A DNA stretch of 64,000 bases from Pyrinomonadaceae bacterium (GTDB lineage Bacteria; Acidobacteriota; Blastocatellia; Pyrinomonadales; Pyrinomonadaceae), in assembly GCA_017983495.1 (NCBI GenBank), contig JAGOBH010000002.1, forward strand, positions 434,001 through 498,000, written 5' to 3'. The notes beneath the pieces were generated by a model. It worked only from the letters and a program-made list of their open reading frames with translations, did not search any database and had not been told where the DNA came from. Below are positions 19,095 through 28,226 of the stretch, one piece after another. The translations under genes were made by a program, and so were the position numbers. Numbering within the stretch: position 1 is the stretch's first letter; each line of letters opens with the position of its first letter.

Positions 19095-19610
19095 ATGCTG
19101 TTTCGTCCCAGTTTTTGCGCGAATTGCGGTGATAAGGTAGAGCGTGCCGAATGGCATATGTGGACGAGTCGGCGGTTCTGCCTGGTTTGCGAGACGGAGT
19201 TTAAGGGCCAGGATATGATCCCGCGGGTGTTGGTGATCGGTGGGTTGATCTTAGGCCTTGCCGGTGTAGGCCGCATGATCTCAGGTGATGTAAGTGAACT
19301 CGGTTCTAAACAGCCTCGTCGGACCGTCGAGCAATCGGTACCCGCGAAACTGACATCGGTGAACGTGCCGGTGCCGCAACCGCCGGTTTCGCTTTCGGCT
19401 CCGCTCGCAGAGACGATACGCGAACCGAGTGCCGACCAGAAGATCGCGAAATTGAAGGCCGTCGAGCCGCCCGCTGAGCCCGTGTACTATTGCGGGGCGG
19501 CGACCAAGAAAGGTACTCCCTGTACACGCCGTGTAAAGGGCAATGTGCGATGTTATCAGCACGTAGGCATGCCGGCGATGGTGTCCGGCGATAAATTGAG
19601 GGCCGGCTAA
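19095..19610 (+). CDS. Zinc-ribbon membrane protein with C-terminal Cys/His tail
   Basis: 171 residues from the ATG at 19095, chosen because AAGGTG lies 6 bases upstream; the frame is open further 5' without a ribosome site. An N-terminal zinc ribbon (CANCGDK and CLVCE) precedes one hydrophobic segment (VLVIGGLILGLAGVG), a Pro-rich linker, and a tail with C-G-A-A-T-x-K-G-T-P-C and later C-Y-Q-H. The Cys/His spacing suggests a second small metal site. It is first in an operon with a Ser/Thr kinase and a TPR protein. Function is unknown; it may report on or present substrates to the kinase, which is speculation. Confidence 0.7.
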   Translation: MLFRPSFCANCGDKVERAEWHMWTSRRFCLVCETEFKGQDMIPRVLVIGGLILGLAGVGRMISGDVSELGSKQPRRTVEQSVPAKLTSVNVPVPQPPVSLSAPLAETIREPSADQKIAKLKAVEPPAEPVYYCGAATKKGTPCTRRVKGNVRCYQHVGMPAMVSGDKLRAG

Positions 19611-19653
19611 GCCCAGATTGTTTGCAGAATGAAAGAGAAAGTAAGAGAAGCTA

Positions 19654-21486
19654 ATGAAACCACTTGCTCCTAATACGATGATCCAGGGACGTTACCTGGT
19701 TGTTCACTTGATCGGCAAAGGCGGAATGGGCGAGGTCTATCTTGCCGTTGATCAACGATTGGGAAGCGCGGTCGCTCTAAAGCGGACTAGCTTTGCAGAC
19801 GACGCTCAACTTGCGGCGGCATTTGAACGCGAGGCAAAAATACTGGCACGCTTACGACATCCGGTGTTGCCAAAGGTGAGTGACCATTTTGCCGAGAACG
19901 GCGAACAGTATTTGGTAATGGAGCATATTTCGGGCGATGACCTGTCAAAACGCCTTGAGAATGCTAATAAACCATTTCCGGTAAGCTGGGTGATGTTTTG
20001 GGCGGATCAGCTGCTAGATGCACTTTCATATCTGCATTCGCACGAACCGCCGATCATTCATCGTGACATCAAGCCGCAGAATCTAAAGCTGACGGATGAA
20101 AATCACATAGTCCTGCTCGATTTTGGCTTGTCGAAGGATACGGCAAACAAATCTGTAGTTTCGAAACCAGGTACGTCCGGGAGCGTAGTGGGCTATACAC
20201 CGCATTTTGCACCGATGGAGCAGATTCGTGGAACGGGAACCAATCCGAGGAGCGATATTTATTCGCTATCGGCGACGCTCTATCAGTTAATGACAGATAC
20301 GGTTCCACCCGACGCACTTTCGAGGGCGGATTCGATGCTCAATTCCAAAGGCGACCCGATAGAGCCGATCTCCAACTTAAATCCAGAGGTCTCTCCGGCT
20401 GTGTCGAACGTCATACTCAAAGGACTTGAAGTAAGTCAGGATAAACGATTTTCGACCGCGAGCGAGATGCAAAAGGCGTTGCGTGGAGCCTACGCTCAGA
20501 TCCAAACGGACATGTCGGCGGCAACTGTAATTTTCAACGCCTCCGACAATGTCGTCGGCGACGTCCACATGACATCGCCTCCGATCAACACTCATGCGCC
20601 GGTTGCTCCGTCGGAAATGGCTACAAGGATCGATTCGGTGCCATCGCTTGGGCGTGCCGACGAAGGCTCGTCCGCTCCTATTACGGCCGCCGAACAAGCT
20701 GCGATGGAAGCGACGATCCAGATGGATGCAGCCGAGTTGCAGCCGGAGATCCGTCAGGCGGATGTCATGACGGAGGTATTTCTTGGTGCGGATTCACCCG
20801 TTGCCGCAGCAATACCGCCGTCCCCGTTCATGGATAATGTTGCACAGTCCACCGAACCTGAGCCGGTTCCGACTTTTGAGCCCGCTGCGACAGTTCCATT
20901 GGCTAATATAAATGAGGATTTTGGAAGATCCCCTGAAGAGCCAACTACGCCGGAGTTTTTTGAAACGGCCGCTTCTGTGACTGTACCGGAACCAGTTCGA
21001 AGCGAACCGATTGCACCTGCACCGGTCACCGCACCTGCGGCGGCCAAGGCGTCCGTAGCAGGTGCCTCAAAAGGTAAATCGAAGACGGGTCTGATCGTCG
21101 GTGGATTGATAGCAGTTGTGTTGCTAGGCGTAATTGCGGCAGTCGGCGGTTATTTTGTTTACACAAATTATCTTGGCGGAGCCAAGCCGACGCCTTCACC
21201 CACGCCGACGGTGGCTGCATCGCCGTCGCCTTCGGCATCACCGAGCCCGACGCCGACGCCGGAGGAGACCCCGACACCCATGTCGAATACTAACACCGAT
21301 GTGAATTCGTCAGTAACGGTGGAACCGACCCCGGTGCCTACCCAGGGTACGAGTATTCCGGGCACACGTCCGACGCCGCAGGTGCAGACCCAAAGGACGC
21401 CAGGCACGAAACCGCCGGCAACGCCTGGCACGAAAGTTACTCCGAAGCCAAAACCAAATAACGATCGTACCGTGATCGAGCAGTAA
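19654..21486 (+). CDS. Membrane Ser/Thr protein kinase with Pro/Thr-rich outer tail
   Basis: 610 residues. The Hanks-type kinase domain (about 14-275) has the glycine loop GKGGMGEVY, lysine K43 (VALKR), catalytic HRDIKPQN near 137 and DFG near 155, so it should be active. A long Ala/Pro/Glu-rich linker runs to a transmembrane helix at about 478-502. The outer part (505-610) is almost only Pro, Thr and Ser with TPTP-like repeats and carries no PASTA or other sensor fold. It lies 43 bases after the zinc-ribbon gene and just before the TPR gene, so the three form an operon. Targets are unknown. Confidence 0.92.
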   Translation: MKPLAPNTMIQGRYLVVHLIGKGGMGEVYLAVDQRLGSAVALKRTSFADDAQLAAAFEREAKILARLRHPVLPKVSDHFAENGEQYLVMEHISGDDLSKRLENANKPFPVSWVMFWADQLLDALSYLHSHEPPIIHRDIKPQNLKLTDENHIVLLDFGLSKDTANKSVVSKPGTSGSVVGYTPHFAPMEQIRGTGTNPRSDIYSLSATLYQLMTDTVPPDALSRADSMLNSKGDPIEPISNLNPEVSPAVSNVILKGLEVSQDKRFSTASEMQKALRGAYAQIQTDMSAATVIFNASDNVVGDVHMTSPPINTHAPVAPSEMATRIDSVPSLGRADEGSSAPITAAEQAAMEATIQMDAAELQPEIRQADVMTEVFLGADSPVAAAIPPSPFMDNVAQSTEPEPVPTFEPAATVPLANINEDFGRSPEEPTTPEFFETAASVTVPEPVRSEPIAPAPVTAPAAAKASVAGASKGKSKTGLIVGGLIAVVLLGVIAAVGGYFVYTNYLGGAKPTPSPTPTVAASPSPSASPSPTPTPEETPTPMSNTNTDVNSSVTVEPTPVPTQGTSIPGTRPTPQVQTQRTPGTKPPATPGTKVTPKPKPNNDRTVIEQ

Positions 21487-21504
21487 TAAGAGGATATTGT
21501 GGTA

Positions 21505-22896
21505 ATGAGCAGTAAATATAGTTTTAGATCAAAGTGGTTAGTTGTACTGATCTTTGTCTTTATCGTCAGTGCTGTTGGCGTGAATGCCCAAAACAAAAAG
21601 GAACGGCAGCGAGCACAGGCATTAGTTACGCAGGCTGACAAGTTTTTCAACCAAAAGGACTATAGGGCTGCGGCAGATGCCTACGGCCAGTCTATTCTGA
21701 TCGTGCCCAACAATAGTTACGCTCACTTTTGGAAAGGCTACGCTCACTACAATCTAAAAGAAAGTGAAGCCGCACTTCAAGAACTGGCGATAGCATTGAC
21801 ACAAGGTTACAAACCCGTTCAGATCTACACGGTTCGTTGGTACATCTACTACGAGCAGCAGAACTATGATGATGCCCTCGCTGACATTCGACGTGGGTTG
21901 GCCCTTGAACCTAAGAATCTGATGTTCCTGAAGGCTCAAGGCGAAATACTTTTTGCCAAAAATCAGTTTAATGAGGCTCTTGCAGCGTTCCAACAGGCGG
22001 TCTTGGTAGCGCCGAAGGATGGTGATAACTATTACAATATTGCCCGAATCCAATTGGGTCTTGGCAACACGGCGGCCCAGGTGTCGGCTGCGGAAGAGGC
22101 GATCAAAAAGAATACACAAATGCTTGGAGATGCCTATTATTTGCTTGGTGACGCACAGCAAAAACAAAAGAATAATGCCGGTGCTCTGGATTCTTATCAG
22201 CGAGCGATCGCTGCGAAGCCGCTAAGTTATCAGGCATACCGCAACAGCGCCGATATTTACCGGAGCGAGAGCAGATTTACCGAGGCAATCGAGATATCAA
22301 AGCGGGCGTTGCTTCTATATCCAACTGACGGATCGATCTACACGGATCTGAGCTGGTATTACAGCCTTGCCGACCGGCATGACGAAGCGGTCCAGGCGGC
22401 CTTGTCAGGCATCAAGTACCTGCCCCAGCAGTATATGGCCTTTACGAATCTTTGTCGGGCATACAACGATACGAAGCAATACCCGGGAGCGATCGTCGCT
22501 TGCAACAATGCTCTAAGGTTGAATCCGACCGACGGCGAAACATATTTTTATCTCGCTCGTGCGTATGACCTTTCGGGCCGGACAGCAGACGCTACAAAAG
22601 CTTATGCAAAGGCCGTCACGGGTATGGTCGAATTTACGAGGAACAATCCTGACTACTCGGACGGTTTTTATCTGCTCGGGAATGCCTATTTCTCGGATAA
22701 TCAGGTTGACAAGGCAATCGAGGCATACAGTAAGTGCTTAGACCTGAATCCGCGATTTGCAAAGGCAAGACTTAATCTGGGAAGGGCATACATCCGTAAT
22801 AAGAACAAGGCCGGAGCGACCAATCAAATGAACGAACTTTTAAAGATCGATCCGAAACGGGGTGCACAACTGAAGGCAGATATTGATAAGATGTAA
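21505..22896 (+). CDS. Secreted tetratricopeptide-repeat protein
   Basis: About 463 residues. A signal peptide (SKWLVVLIFVFIVSAVGVNA) is followed by roughly ten TPR units from residue 35 to the end, such as AHFWKGYAHYNLKESEAALQ and the final ARLNLGRAYIRNKNK. The ATG at 21505 is given; a GTG at 21499, five bases from AAGAGG, is an equally good start and adds two residues. Third gene of the kinase operon, closed by the terminator at 22911. TPR domains hold protein partners together; a periplasmic adaptor role is inferred. Confidence 0.85.
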   Translation: MSSKYSFRSKWLVVLIFVFIVSAVGVNAQNKKERQRAQALVTQADKFFNQKDYRAAADAYGQSILIVPNNSYAHFWKGYAHYNLKESEAALQELAIALTQGYKPVQIYTVRWYIYYEQQNYDDALADIRRGLALEPKNLMFLKAQGEILFAKNQFNEALAAFQQAVLVAPKDGDNYYNIARIQLGLGNTAAQVSAAEEAIKKNTQMLGDAYYLLGDAQQKQKNNAGALDSYQRAIAAKPLSYQAYRNSADIYRSESRFTEAIEISKRALLLYPTDGSIYTDLSWYYSLADRHDEAVQAALSGIKYLPQQYMAFTNLCRAYNDTKQYPGAIVACNNALRLNPTDGETYFYLARAYDLSGRTADATKAYAKAVTGMVEFTRNNPDYSDGFYLLGNAYFSDNQVDKAIEAYSKCLDLNPRFAKARLNLGRAYIRNKNKAGATNQMNELLKIDPKRGAQLKADIDKM

Positions 22897-22910
22897 TTCG
22901 CATAGGAAAT

Positions 22911-22956
22911 AACAATAAAGGCGGCACGTCATGATCGACGAGCCGCCTTTATTGTT
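22911..22956. terminator. Two-way terminator between convergent genes
   Basis: A perfect 15-bp stem (AACAATAAAGGCGGC / GCCGCCTTTATTGTT) with a 16-base loop carries A-rich and T-rich arms. It fits both the kinase operon and the anti-sigma gene on the other strand. Confidence 0.85.
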
Positions 22957-22969
22957 AAATTGCTAATGT

Positions 22970-23770
22970 CTAACGTTTGTTTTTAGTTGAGCTTGTGTTC
23001 ACGTCCACCGTCTGGAATTTAAGGACGACCCGAACATTTTCTGATCGATTGTCGAGGACCGCTGGAACGAATGGAGCGTTCTCAGGATCTGATACCAGGG
23101 CTTTCTCAAGCTCATCTATTGCTTGTCCGTCTCGCGAAGGCTCGACCACCTCGGTGATCTGGGCGAGGCCGTTAGAAAACACGTTAGCAACTACCACGAC
23201 TTCGTCATTGCCCATCTTTCCGTTCATCAGTGAGTGGGTTAGAGCGATCAGTGCACCTTGAGGGTTTATGCTTGGGGACTCGCCGGCGACCGCAACGCGA
23301 GTCCGCGCGTATTCGGTGGCGGAAATGCTATCTACATCGCCTGAACCACCGGGAGCGATCATGATCCGGGTATCTCGTCCGCGGTCGCTGGCGATGACCT
23401 CGCCGGCCGACTGAGCACCGAGAAACATCATGTTAAGGAAAGAAAGCCCGATGACCAATGTCGCGACCACTCCGACCCCGAGCGGCAAGAATCGCATTCG
23501 TAACCAGTCGCCGGTCGCTCCCGGAAGAAATGTCGGACCGCCGGCACTTAGCTCATCCCTGACGGCGAGACGTATTCGATTTGAAACACCCACCGGAATT
23601 CCGGGCCGTCCCAACCGACGCAGATCCGCTGTCAGGCGACGAATATCATCGACCTGCTCACGGCAAAGCGGGCATGCGGATAAATGGTCGGCCGCCTCGA
23701 CTGCTTCCAGGGAATCGAGTGTTTCGTCCGCGTATAGCGAGAGCTTAGATTGTATTTCGCTGCATCTCAT
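22970..23770 (-). CDS. Zinc-finger anti-sigma factor
   Basis: 266 residues. The N-terminus is a zf-HC2 anti-sigma domain with H29-x3-C33-x2-C36. One transmembrane helix (about 95-118) separates it from a periplasmic C-terminal domain of about 145 residues. Such proteins hold an ECF sigma factor at the membrane until a signal releases it. The ECF sigma gene lies upstream on the same strand, 286 bases away, so the pair is probably cognate, although this gap is longer than usual for sigma/anti-sigma operons and could hold a second promoter. Confidence 0.85.
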   Translation of the reverse strand: MRCSEIQSKLSLYADETLDSLEAVEAADHLSACPLCREQVDDIRRLTADLRRLGRPGIPVGVSNRIRLAVRDELSAGGPTFLPGATGDWLRMRFLPLGVGVVATLVIGLSFLNMMFLGAQSAGEVIASDRGRDTRIMIAPGGSGDVDSISATEYARTRVAVAGESPSINPQGALIALTHSLMNGKMGNDEVVVVANVFSNGLAQITEVVEPSRDGQAIDELEKALVSDPENAPFVPAVLDNRSENVRVVLKFQTVDVNTSSTKNKR

Positions 23771-24056
23771 TGCTCACATCACTTGCGGCAGCCTTGCTGC
23801 CGCGCTGAATGAATGGCTGACTGACCCCGGCTGTTTTCAAAAAGAAAACAACGCTATGCTGCGGCTCAGGTTTGCGTGAACAGATTCTTTGGAGCCTTTG
23901 CTTCGACTTGTTGCTGGTCTATTCAAATAAATTCCTTGAACCCATTTTCGTTTGGCCTTTGTCCCCAACTCTCGCTCTCTTTTGACCTATCGTTTGGCAC
24001 CGATTGTTTATTGTCTGCAAAGTGAGACCGGGGCGAGTCAACCATTCATTCAATTT

Positions 24057-24710
24057 TCAAAAATCTTTCAATTTCCGCCGCAACTCTTCGCGGCCGCGGG
24101 AAATCCGCGATTTAACCGTCCCGATGCCGACATCTAACGCCAGAGCGGTTTCTTCATAACTCAATCCTTCGATATCGCAAAGGATCACGGCCTCGCGAAA
24201 AACTACTGGCAGATCGAGCAACGCCATATTTAGAGCAGTCTGGCGTTCTCTGCGGAGAACCTCGTCTTCGGGGCTAAGTCCCTGATCAGCAAGCGTGTCG
24301 GAAACGTGCATTTCCGTGTCGCCGATGGTCGCATCAAGCGATATCGTCTTTTCACGTTTTCGCCGTTTCCACCATCGGAACCGATTTCGCGATTCGTTGA
24401 TCGCAATGCGAAATAGCCACGTTTTGAGGCCGGCCTCTCCGCGAAACTTTGACATTGACCTAAGAGCGTTCAGAAACGTCTCCTGTGTCAGTTCAGCGGC
24501 ATCATCGGCGTTCTCTGTCAAACGATATAGCAGAGCAAAGACATCGCCTGAATACTGGCCGATCAACCGATCAAAAGCGTCTGCGTCGCGGGCCTTTAAT
24601 TTTTCAATCAACTCAGATTCGAGAGACGGGCGGACAGAGAGCGGGTGTACCGCGACGGCGGCGCTGGGGAAATCTTCGTGGTCAAGTGTCATTGACTTAG
24701 TGAAGTCCAT
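24057..24710 (-). CDS. ECF RNA polymerase sigma factor
   Basis: 217 residues from the ATG at 24710, which follows AAAGG-CAGGAA; the frame extends to 24791 but has no ribosome site there. Sigma region 2 is at about 40-105 (FLNALRSMSKFRGEAGLKTWLFRI-like) and region 4 at about 155-212, with the helix-turn-helix LSYEETALALDVGIGTVKSR. A charged WWKRRKRE stretch lies between. It directs RNA polymerase to stress or envelope promoters and is presumably held by the anti-sigma factor downstream. It is divergent from the TPR gene at 24986. Confidence 0.93.
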   Translation of the reverse strand: MDFTKSMTLDHEDFPSAAVAVHPLSVRPSLESELIEKLKARDADAFDRLIGQYSGDVFALLYRLTENADDAAELTQETFLNALRSMSKFRGEAGLKTWLFRIAINESRNRFRWWKRRKREKTISLDATIGDTEMHVSDTLADQGLSPEDEVLRRERQTALNMALLDLPVVFREAVILCDIEGLSYEETALALDVGIGTVKSRISRGREELRRKLKDF

Positions 24711-24985
24711 TTCCTGCCTTTTTGGTCCCCAGCAAGGGAAACCGTCAAACTGTCCGTTCGCCCATTTTCGCGAACTGATATGTTTAGACACCGTTTAAGC
24801 AACTTTGTTCCCTAAAATGAACAAAAATCTTTTGTCTAAACCCAAACAGCCTTGGCCGGATCGCCTTTCGATTTCCCGTTATTTGCTCTAAACGCCTTTT
24901 TAAGCTACATTAACTCTTTTGGAAATCGTCCGGTCAGGGCAATTATACAACGATTGTAAAGACAGGAATTGCAGTTTTTTTTATC

Positions 24986-25828
24986 ATGGCAAGAAAGCAA
25001 AAGAGGTTTGAACAGGTAGCCGCGGCTGCCGACAACAAGGAAGCGGTCCGATATCAGGACCCGATTCAGAGTCAGGTCAACAAAAAGCTCGAAGACGTCG
25101 GTAAGAAGTTTGAAGGCAAGGGCCGAACACTACTTTACGGCCTCGGAGCTTTCGTGGTCGTTCTGATACTTGTCGGCATATTTTATTCGTATAATCGCCG
25201 ATCGACGGGAGCCGCGCAGACGGCTCTCGGTAAAGCGATCGAGACCTCGCAGGCGAGGGTCACCGATCAACCGGTCCCGGCCGGGTCGACCGACAAGACA
25301 TTCAAGACCGAAAAAGAACGTGCTGATGCGGCGATAGTGGAGTTTCAGGCCGTGATCGATAAGTTTGGCGGTGCCGCGGGTGAGAAAGCTCTCTATTTTA
25401 TCGCGGTAACTAAGCTGATGTCGGATCGCGGAGCGGGAATCGCTGAGATCGAATCAATCGCGAAGGGAAGTTCGGATACTGCTAAGCTTGCGAAATTTGC
25501 ACTTGCCCAGACCAGGGCTGATGACGGCAAGTTTGACGAGGCGGCCGCGATCTATCAGGAACTAGCGGCAATGCCGGATGCCGTCGTAGCAAAGGATACG
25601 ATCAATTTTAATTTAGCCAAGGTCTACGAAAAGCAGGGCAAGAAACAAGAAGCGATCGATCTCTACTTTAATATCGCAAAGTCCGCGGCCGAAGCCAAAG
25701 ATGCCGATGGGAAGGCATTGCCGCTGACGGAAACGGCACGGGACGCCAAGGACAAGGTAACAGAGCTTGCGCCTGACAAGGCGAAAGAGATACCGGAGTC
25801 GACGCCGGAATCGCCGTTTGGCAACTAG
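24986..25828 (+). CDS. Membrane-anchored TPR protein (YfgM-like)
   Basis: 280 residues. A cytoplasmic N-terminus of about 45 charged residues, one transmembrane helix (about 47-69, LLYGLGAFVVVLILVGIFY) and a periplasmic TPR region (about 100-250) match the layout of YfgM, a protein linked to SecYEG and periplasmic chaperones in enterobacteria. Homology is suggested by layout only. Single gene closed by a terminator. No strong ribosome site is visible before the ATG (AGGAA is 17 bases away). Confidence 0.75.
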   Translation: MARKQKRFEQVAAAADNKEAVRYQDPIQSQVNKKLEDVGKKFEGKGRTLLYGLGAFVVVLILVGIFYSYNRRSTGAAQTALGKAIETSQARVTDQPVPAGSTDKTFKTEKERADAAIVEFQAVIDKFGGAAGEKALYFIAVTKLMSDRGAGIAEIESIAKGSSDTAKLAKFALAQTRADDGKFDEAAAIYQELAAMPDAVVAKDTINFNLAKVYEKQGKKQEAIDLYFNIAKSAAEAKDADGKALPLTETARDAKDKVTELAPDKAKEIPESTPESPFGN

Positions 25829-25860
25829 ACAGCCGGATAGAATAAGAAAAATCTAAGCTA

Positions 25861-25900
25861 GCGTCCCGCCGGATCGAGAGAACTCAGGCGGGACGCTTTT
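25861..25900 (+). terminator. Terminator of the YfgM-like gene
   Basis: GCGTCCCGCC pairs perfectly with GGCGGGACGC across a 16-base loop, followed by TTTT and, after GTG, TTTTTT. Confidence 0.9.
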
Positions 25901-25994
25901 GTGTTTTTTCTGAACGGGCAAATAAATCTGCCGCCGATTTGAAATAACGGGTGCAATTGGTTATTTCTTGAACTACGAAGTTGGCATAAATGAA

Positions 25995-27413
25995 ATGAGC
26001 GATAAGACCCATATAATCACGGAAAAGCAGGTTAATGCCCGGAATTCGGCTGCATTTACGCTTGAGGGTGACCCGGTGTCGATCCGCGTCTCGCCTGACC
26101 CTTATCTCATCGCTCTTCTGCTTGGAACCTTTTTTTCCGCCCTATTCTTCTATTTGGAGCTCGATCTTCCAGGTATTTTGTTGTTTATTGTTTCCTGGAT
26201 ATTCGTGCCGTTCTTTGCCTTGAACGACCATGTAGTTTTCGATGGCAAGAGGTTGACCCGTTCGGGCGTTGTGCCGTCGGTTTGGTCTTGGTTTTACGGA
26301 AGTCGACGAAGGCTGAAGCTGACAGAGATCGAGCAGATAGAGACCGAAGCCATTCGTACGTTGAAACGAGGTGGCAATATTTACTATCGTTATCGCACGG
26401 CAGTTCGCGGACGCGACATTCAGATCGCTTTTGCCTCGGGTAGCGAGAATTATCGTCAGATGATCAAGAGCCTTCTACCGAGAGTTTCTGAGAACGTACT
26501 GGACAATCGCTCTATCGAACTGCGTGACCATCTCGAAGATCCGAAGGAGACTCTCATGAAAGCGGAATTTGAACATATACCGACGGCTGAGTTTCTTCGT
26601 TCGGAATCCGTCAAGCCATTAACCAGATACTCAGTACCCGCGGAGGCAGAGACCTGTGACACCGAGCGCGTTGAATATCTCCGAGTGCTGGGAAACGAAT
26701 TGCGTTTGAATGGATTTTTGCATCAGTCGGTCGAGGCATTTCGACGGGCTCTTGTCATTCGACCGCGGGATGCGAGGCTGCTGTTCGAATTTGGCCGATG
26801 CCTGCATTCGCTTGCGGGAACCGAGCGTCAGCACAAGCTTGAACGACGGGCAATAGCAGCATTTCGCCTCGCAGGACGCCGTGCAGGAGAGGACGGCGAT
26901 CTGCTTTCACGTCTCGGCGAAGCCCTCTTCCACGCAGGCGAGTGGGAACTGGCATCTAAGTCATTCCAGAAGGCACTCGACACCGTTGGCGAGAGTTTCA
27001 GGACTGCACACGGACTGGCAGAGATCGCTCTTCGCGAAGGAAAGATCGCTCATGTCATTCATCATTTTTCAACCGCGAACCGCCTTGCCGAGACACCCAG
27101 CTTAAGGCGGTGGACGCGTTCCGAGGCCGAATATTTCTCAAATCTCAATAGTGATGACGAGTATATGGAGCTTGAGGTAAATCGGGTACAGTTGCTTGAG
27201 ACGTTAGATAGATCGAAGCGTACCGCCTTGCGGGTCACATTATTCGGAGTTCCAGCGATCTTTGCCGGTATTCTGCTGGAAGATAGCCTGGTGGCAAATG
27301 TCGGCTGGGCGATATCGGCCATTGCTCTTTTGATTTGGACCGGGATGAATGTCAGTATTCGGCTGCTATCCACCCGCATTCCGTACGAGCTTGTTGAATC
27401 GGATGATGAATGA
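25995..27413 (+). CDS. Membrane protein with PH-like domain and TPR region
   Basis: About 472 residues from the ATG at 25995; a TTG at 25968 would add nine. Two N-terminal membrane helices (about 30-75) are followed by a PH-like segment (about 82-150) with the pattern seen in bacterial PH domains (RLTRSGVVPS, RLKLTEIEQIE). TPR repeats run from about 215 to 370 and two more helices close the protein (about 415-465). Function unknown. Its last codons overlap the start region of the cytochrome frame, and the cytochrome gene follows within about 115 bases, so co-transcription is likely. Confidence 0.7.
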   Translation: MSDKTHIITEKQVNARNSAAFTLEGDPVSIRVSPDPYLIALLLGTFFSALFFYLELDLPGILLFIVSWIFVPFFALNDHVVFDGKRLTRSGVVPSVWSWFYGSRRRLKLTEIEQIETEAIRTLKRGGNIYYRYRTAVRGRDIQIAFASGSENYRQMIKSLLPRVSENVLDNRSIELRDHLEDPKETLMKAEFEHIPTAEFLRSESVKPLTRYSVPAEAETCDTERVEYLRVLGNELRLNGFLHQSVEAFRRALVIRPRDARLLFEFGRCLHSLAGTERQHKLERRAIAAFRLAGRRAGEDGDLLSRLGEALFHAGEWELASKSFQKALDTVGESFRTAHGLAEIALREGKIAHVIHHFSTANRLAETPSLRRWTRSEAEYFSNLNSDDEYMELEVNRVQLLETLDRSKRTALRVTLFGVPAIFAGILLEDSLVANVGWAISAIALLIWTGMNVSIRLLSTRIPYELVESDDE

Positions 27414-27526
27414 TCATCTGCGTGCCGGAATCAGGTGGGACGACTCCGCTTAACTGCGTGATCAAGTCGATGACCTGCTTTCAAAATGAATTGGGCTGTA
27501 TTCGTGGGCGCAAGTGGGTTGAAATT

Positions 27527-28126
27527 ATGAAAAAAGTTATCGTTCCGATTTTTGGGCTCCTATTAGCGGCTACGGCTTTTTTGTCGCTAAACGGATCACG
27601 GCCTGCGGCACAGAGCTTATCGAAACCAACTCCTGAAAAGAAGATCACAATGCCGGACGTGATCGTTCTCGCAGACAGATCGAAGGTAGGGAAGGTAAAG
27701 TTTAACCACTCCCGGCATAACGGCGGGGAGTATAATGCAGGTGGCCCGATCCTGTGTATCGAATGTCACCACACCGCACAGCCGGAGGCTGATCTCTACC
27801 AGGTGCCTCCTCATAAGACTGTCTGGCCTGCAGGACGGACTACGACACTGACGGCAGAACTTTATTCGGCTGATCCGATCAAAGCTGGAGTTGCGGCATG
27901 CCGCGATTGTCATGCTCCGAAGGGGACGAAACCAAAACTACTTGATGCGGTCCCGGCCCTCATCGATCCGGAAACGAAAGCTGAAACATTAGTTACCAAT
28001 CAGATCGCCTTTCACCAAGCGTGCGATGTCTGTCATTTTGAGATCGGGTTCCGATCACGCGGCACTAAGGCTCCAAAAGCGACAAATTGTACTTCTTGTC
28101 ATGTACCAAGCACCAAGAAACGCTAA
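27527..28126 (+). CDS. Periplasmic tetraheme c-type cytochrome
   Basis: 199 residues from the ATG at 27527, chosen because a signal peptide (MKKVIVPIFGLLL...) starts there. Four CxxCH heme-binding motifs are present: CIECH (C77), CRDCH (C125), CDVCH (C166) and CTSCH (C188). Extra histidines (NHSRH, CHH, PPHK, FHQAC) can serve as second axial ligands, as in class III cytochromes c3/c7. It probably carries electrons in the periplasm; the donor and acceptor are not nearby. Confidence 0.88.
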   Translation: MKKVIVPIFGLLLAATAFLSLNGSRPAAQSLSKPTPEKKITMPDVIVLADRSKVGKVKFNHSRHNGGEYNAGGPILCIECHHTAQPEADLYQVPPHKTVWPAGRTTTLTAELYSADPIKAGVAACRDCHAPKGTKPKLLDAVPALIDPETKAETLVTNQIAFHQACDVCHFEIGFRSRGTKAPKATNCTSCHVPSTKKR

Positions 28127-28159
28127 ACATCCTGATAGTTAGGTAGCCGAGATTCTATC

Positions 28160-28218
28160 GAAAAAAGATGGCACAAACCGAGACATAGTCCAGGAGCGTG
28201 CCATCTATTTCGTTTTTA
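28160..28218. terminator. Two-way terminator between cytochrome and ATP-grasp genes
   Basis: AGATGGCAC (28166-28174) pairs with GTGCCATCT (28198-28206). On the minus strand a run of T follows directly; on the plus strand TTTTT comes six bases later. It suits the convergent genes on both sides. Confidence 0.8.
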
Positions 28219-28226
28219 TTCGATTG

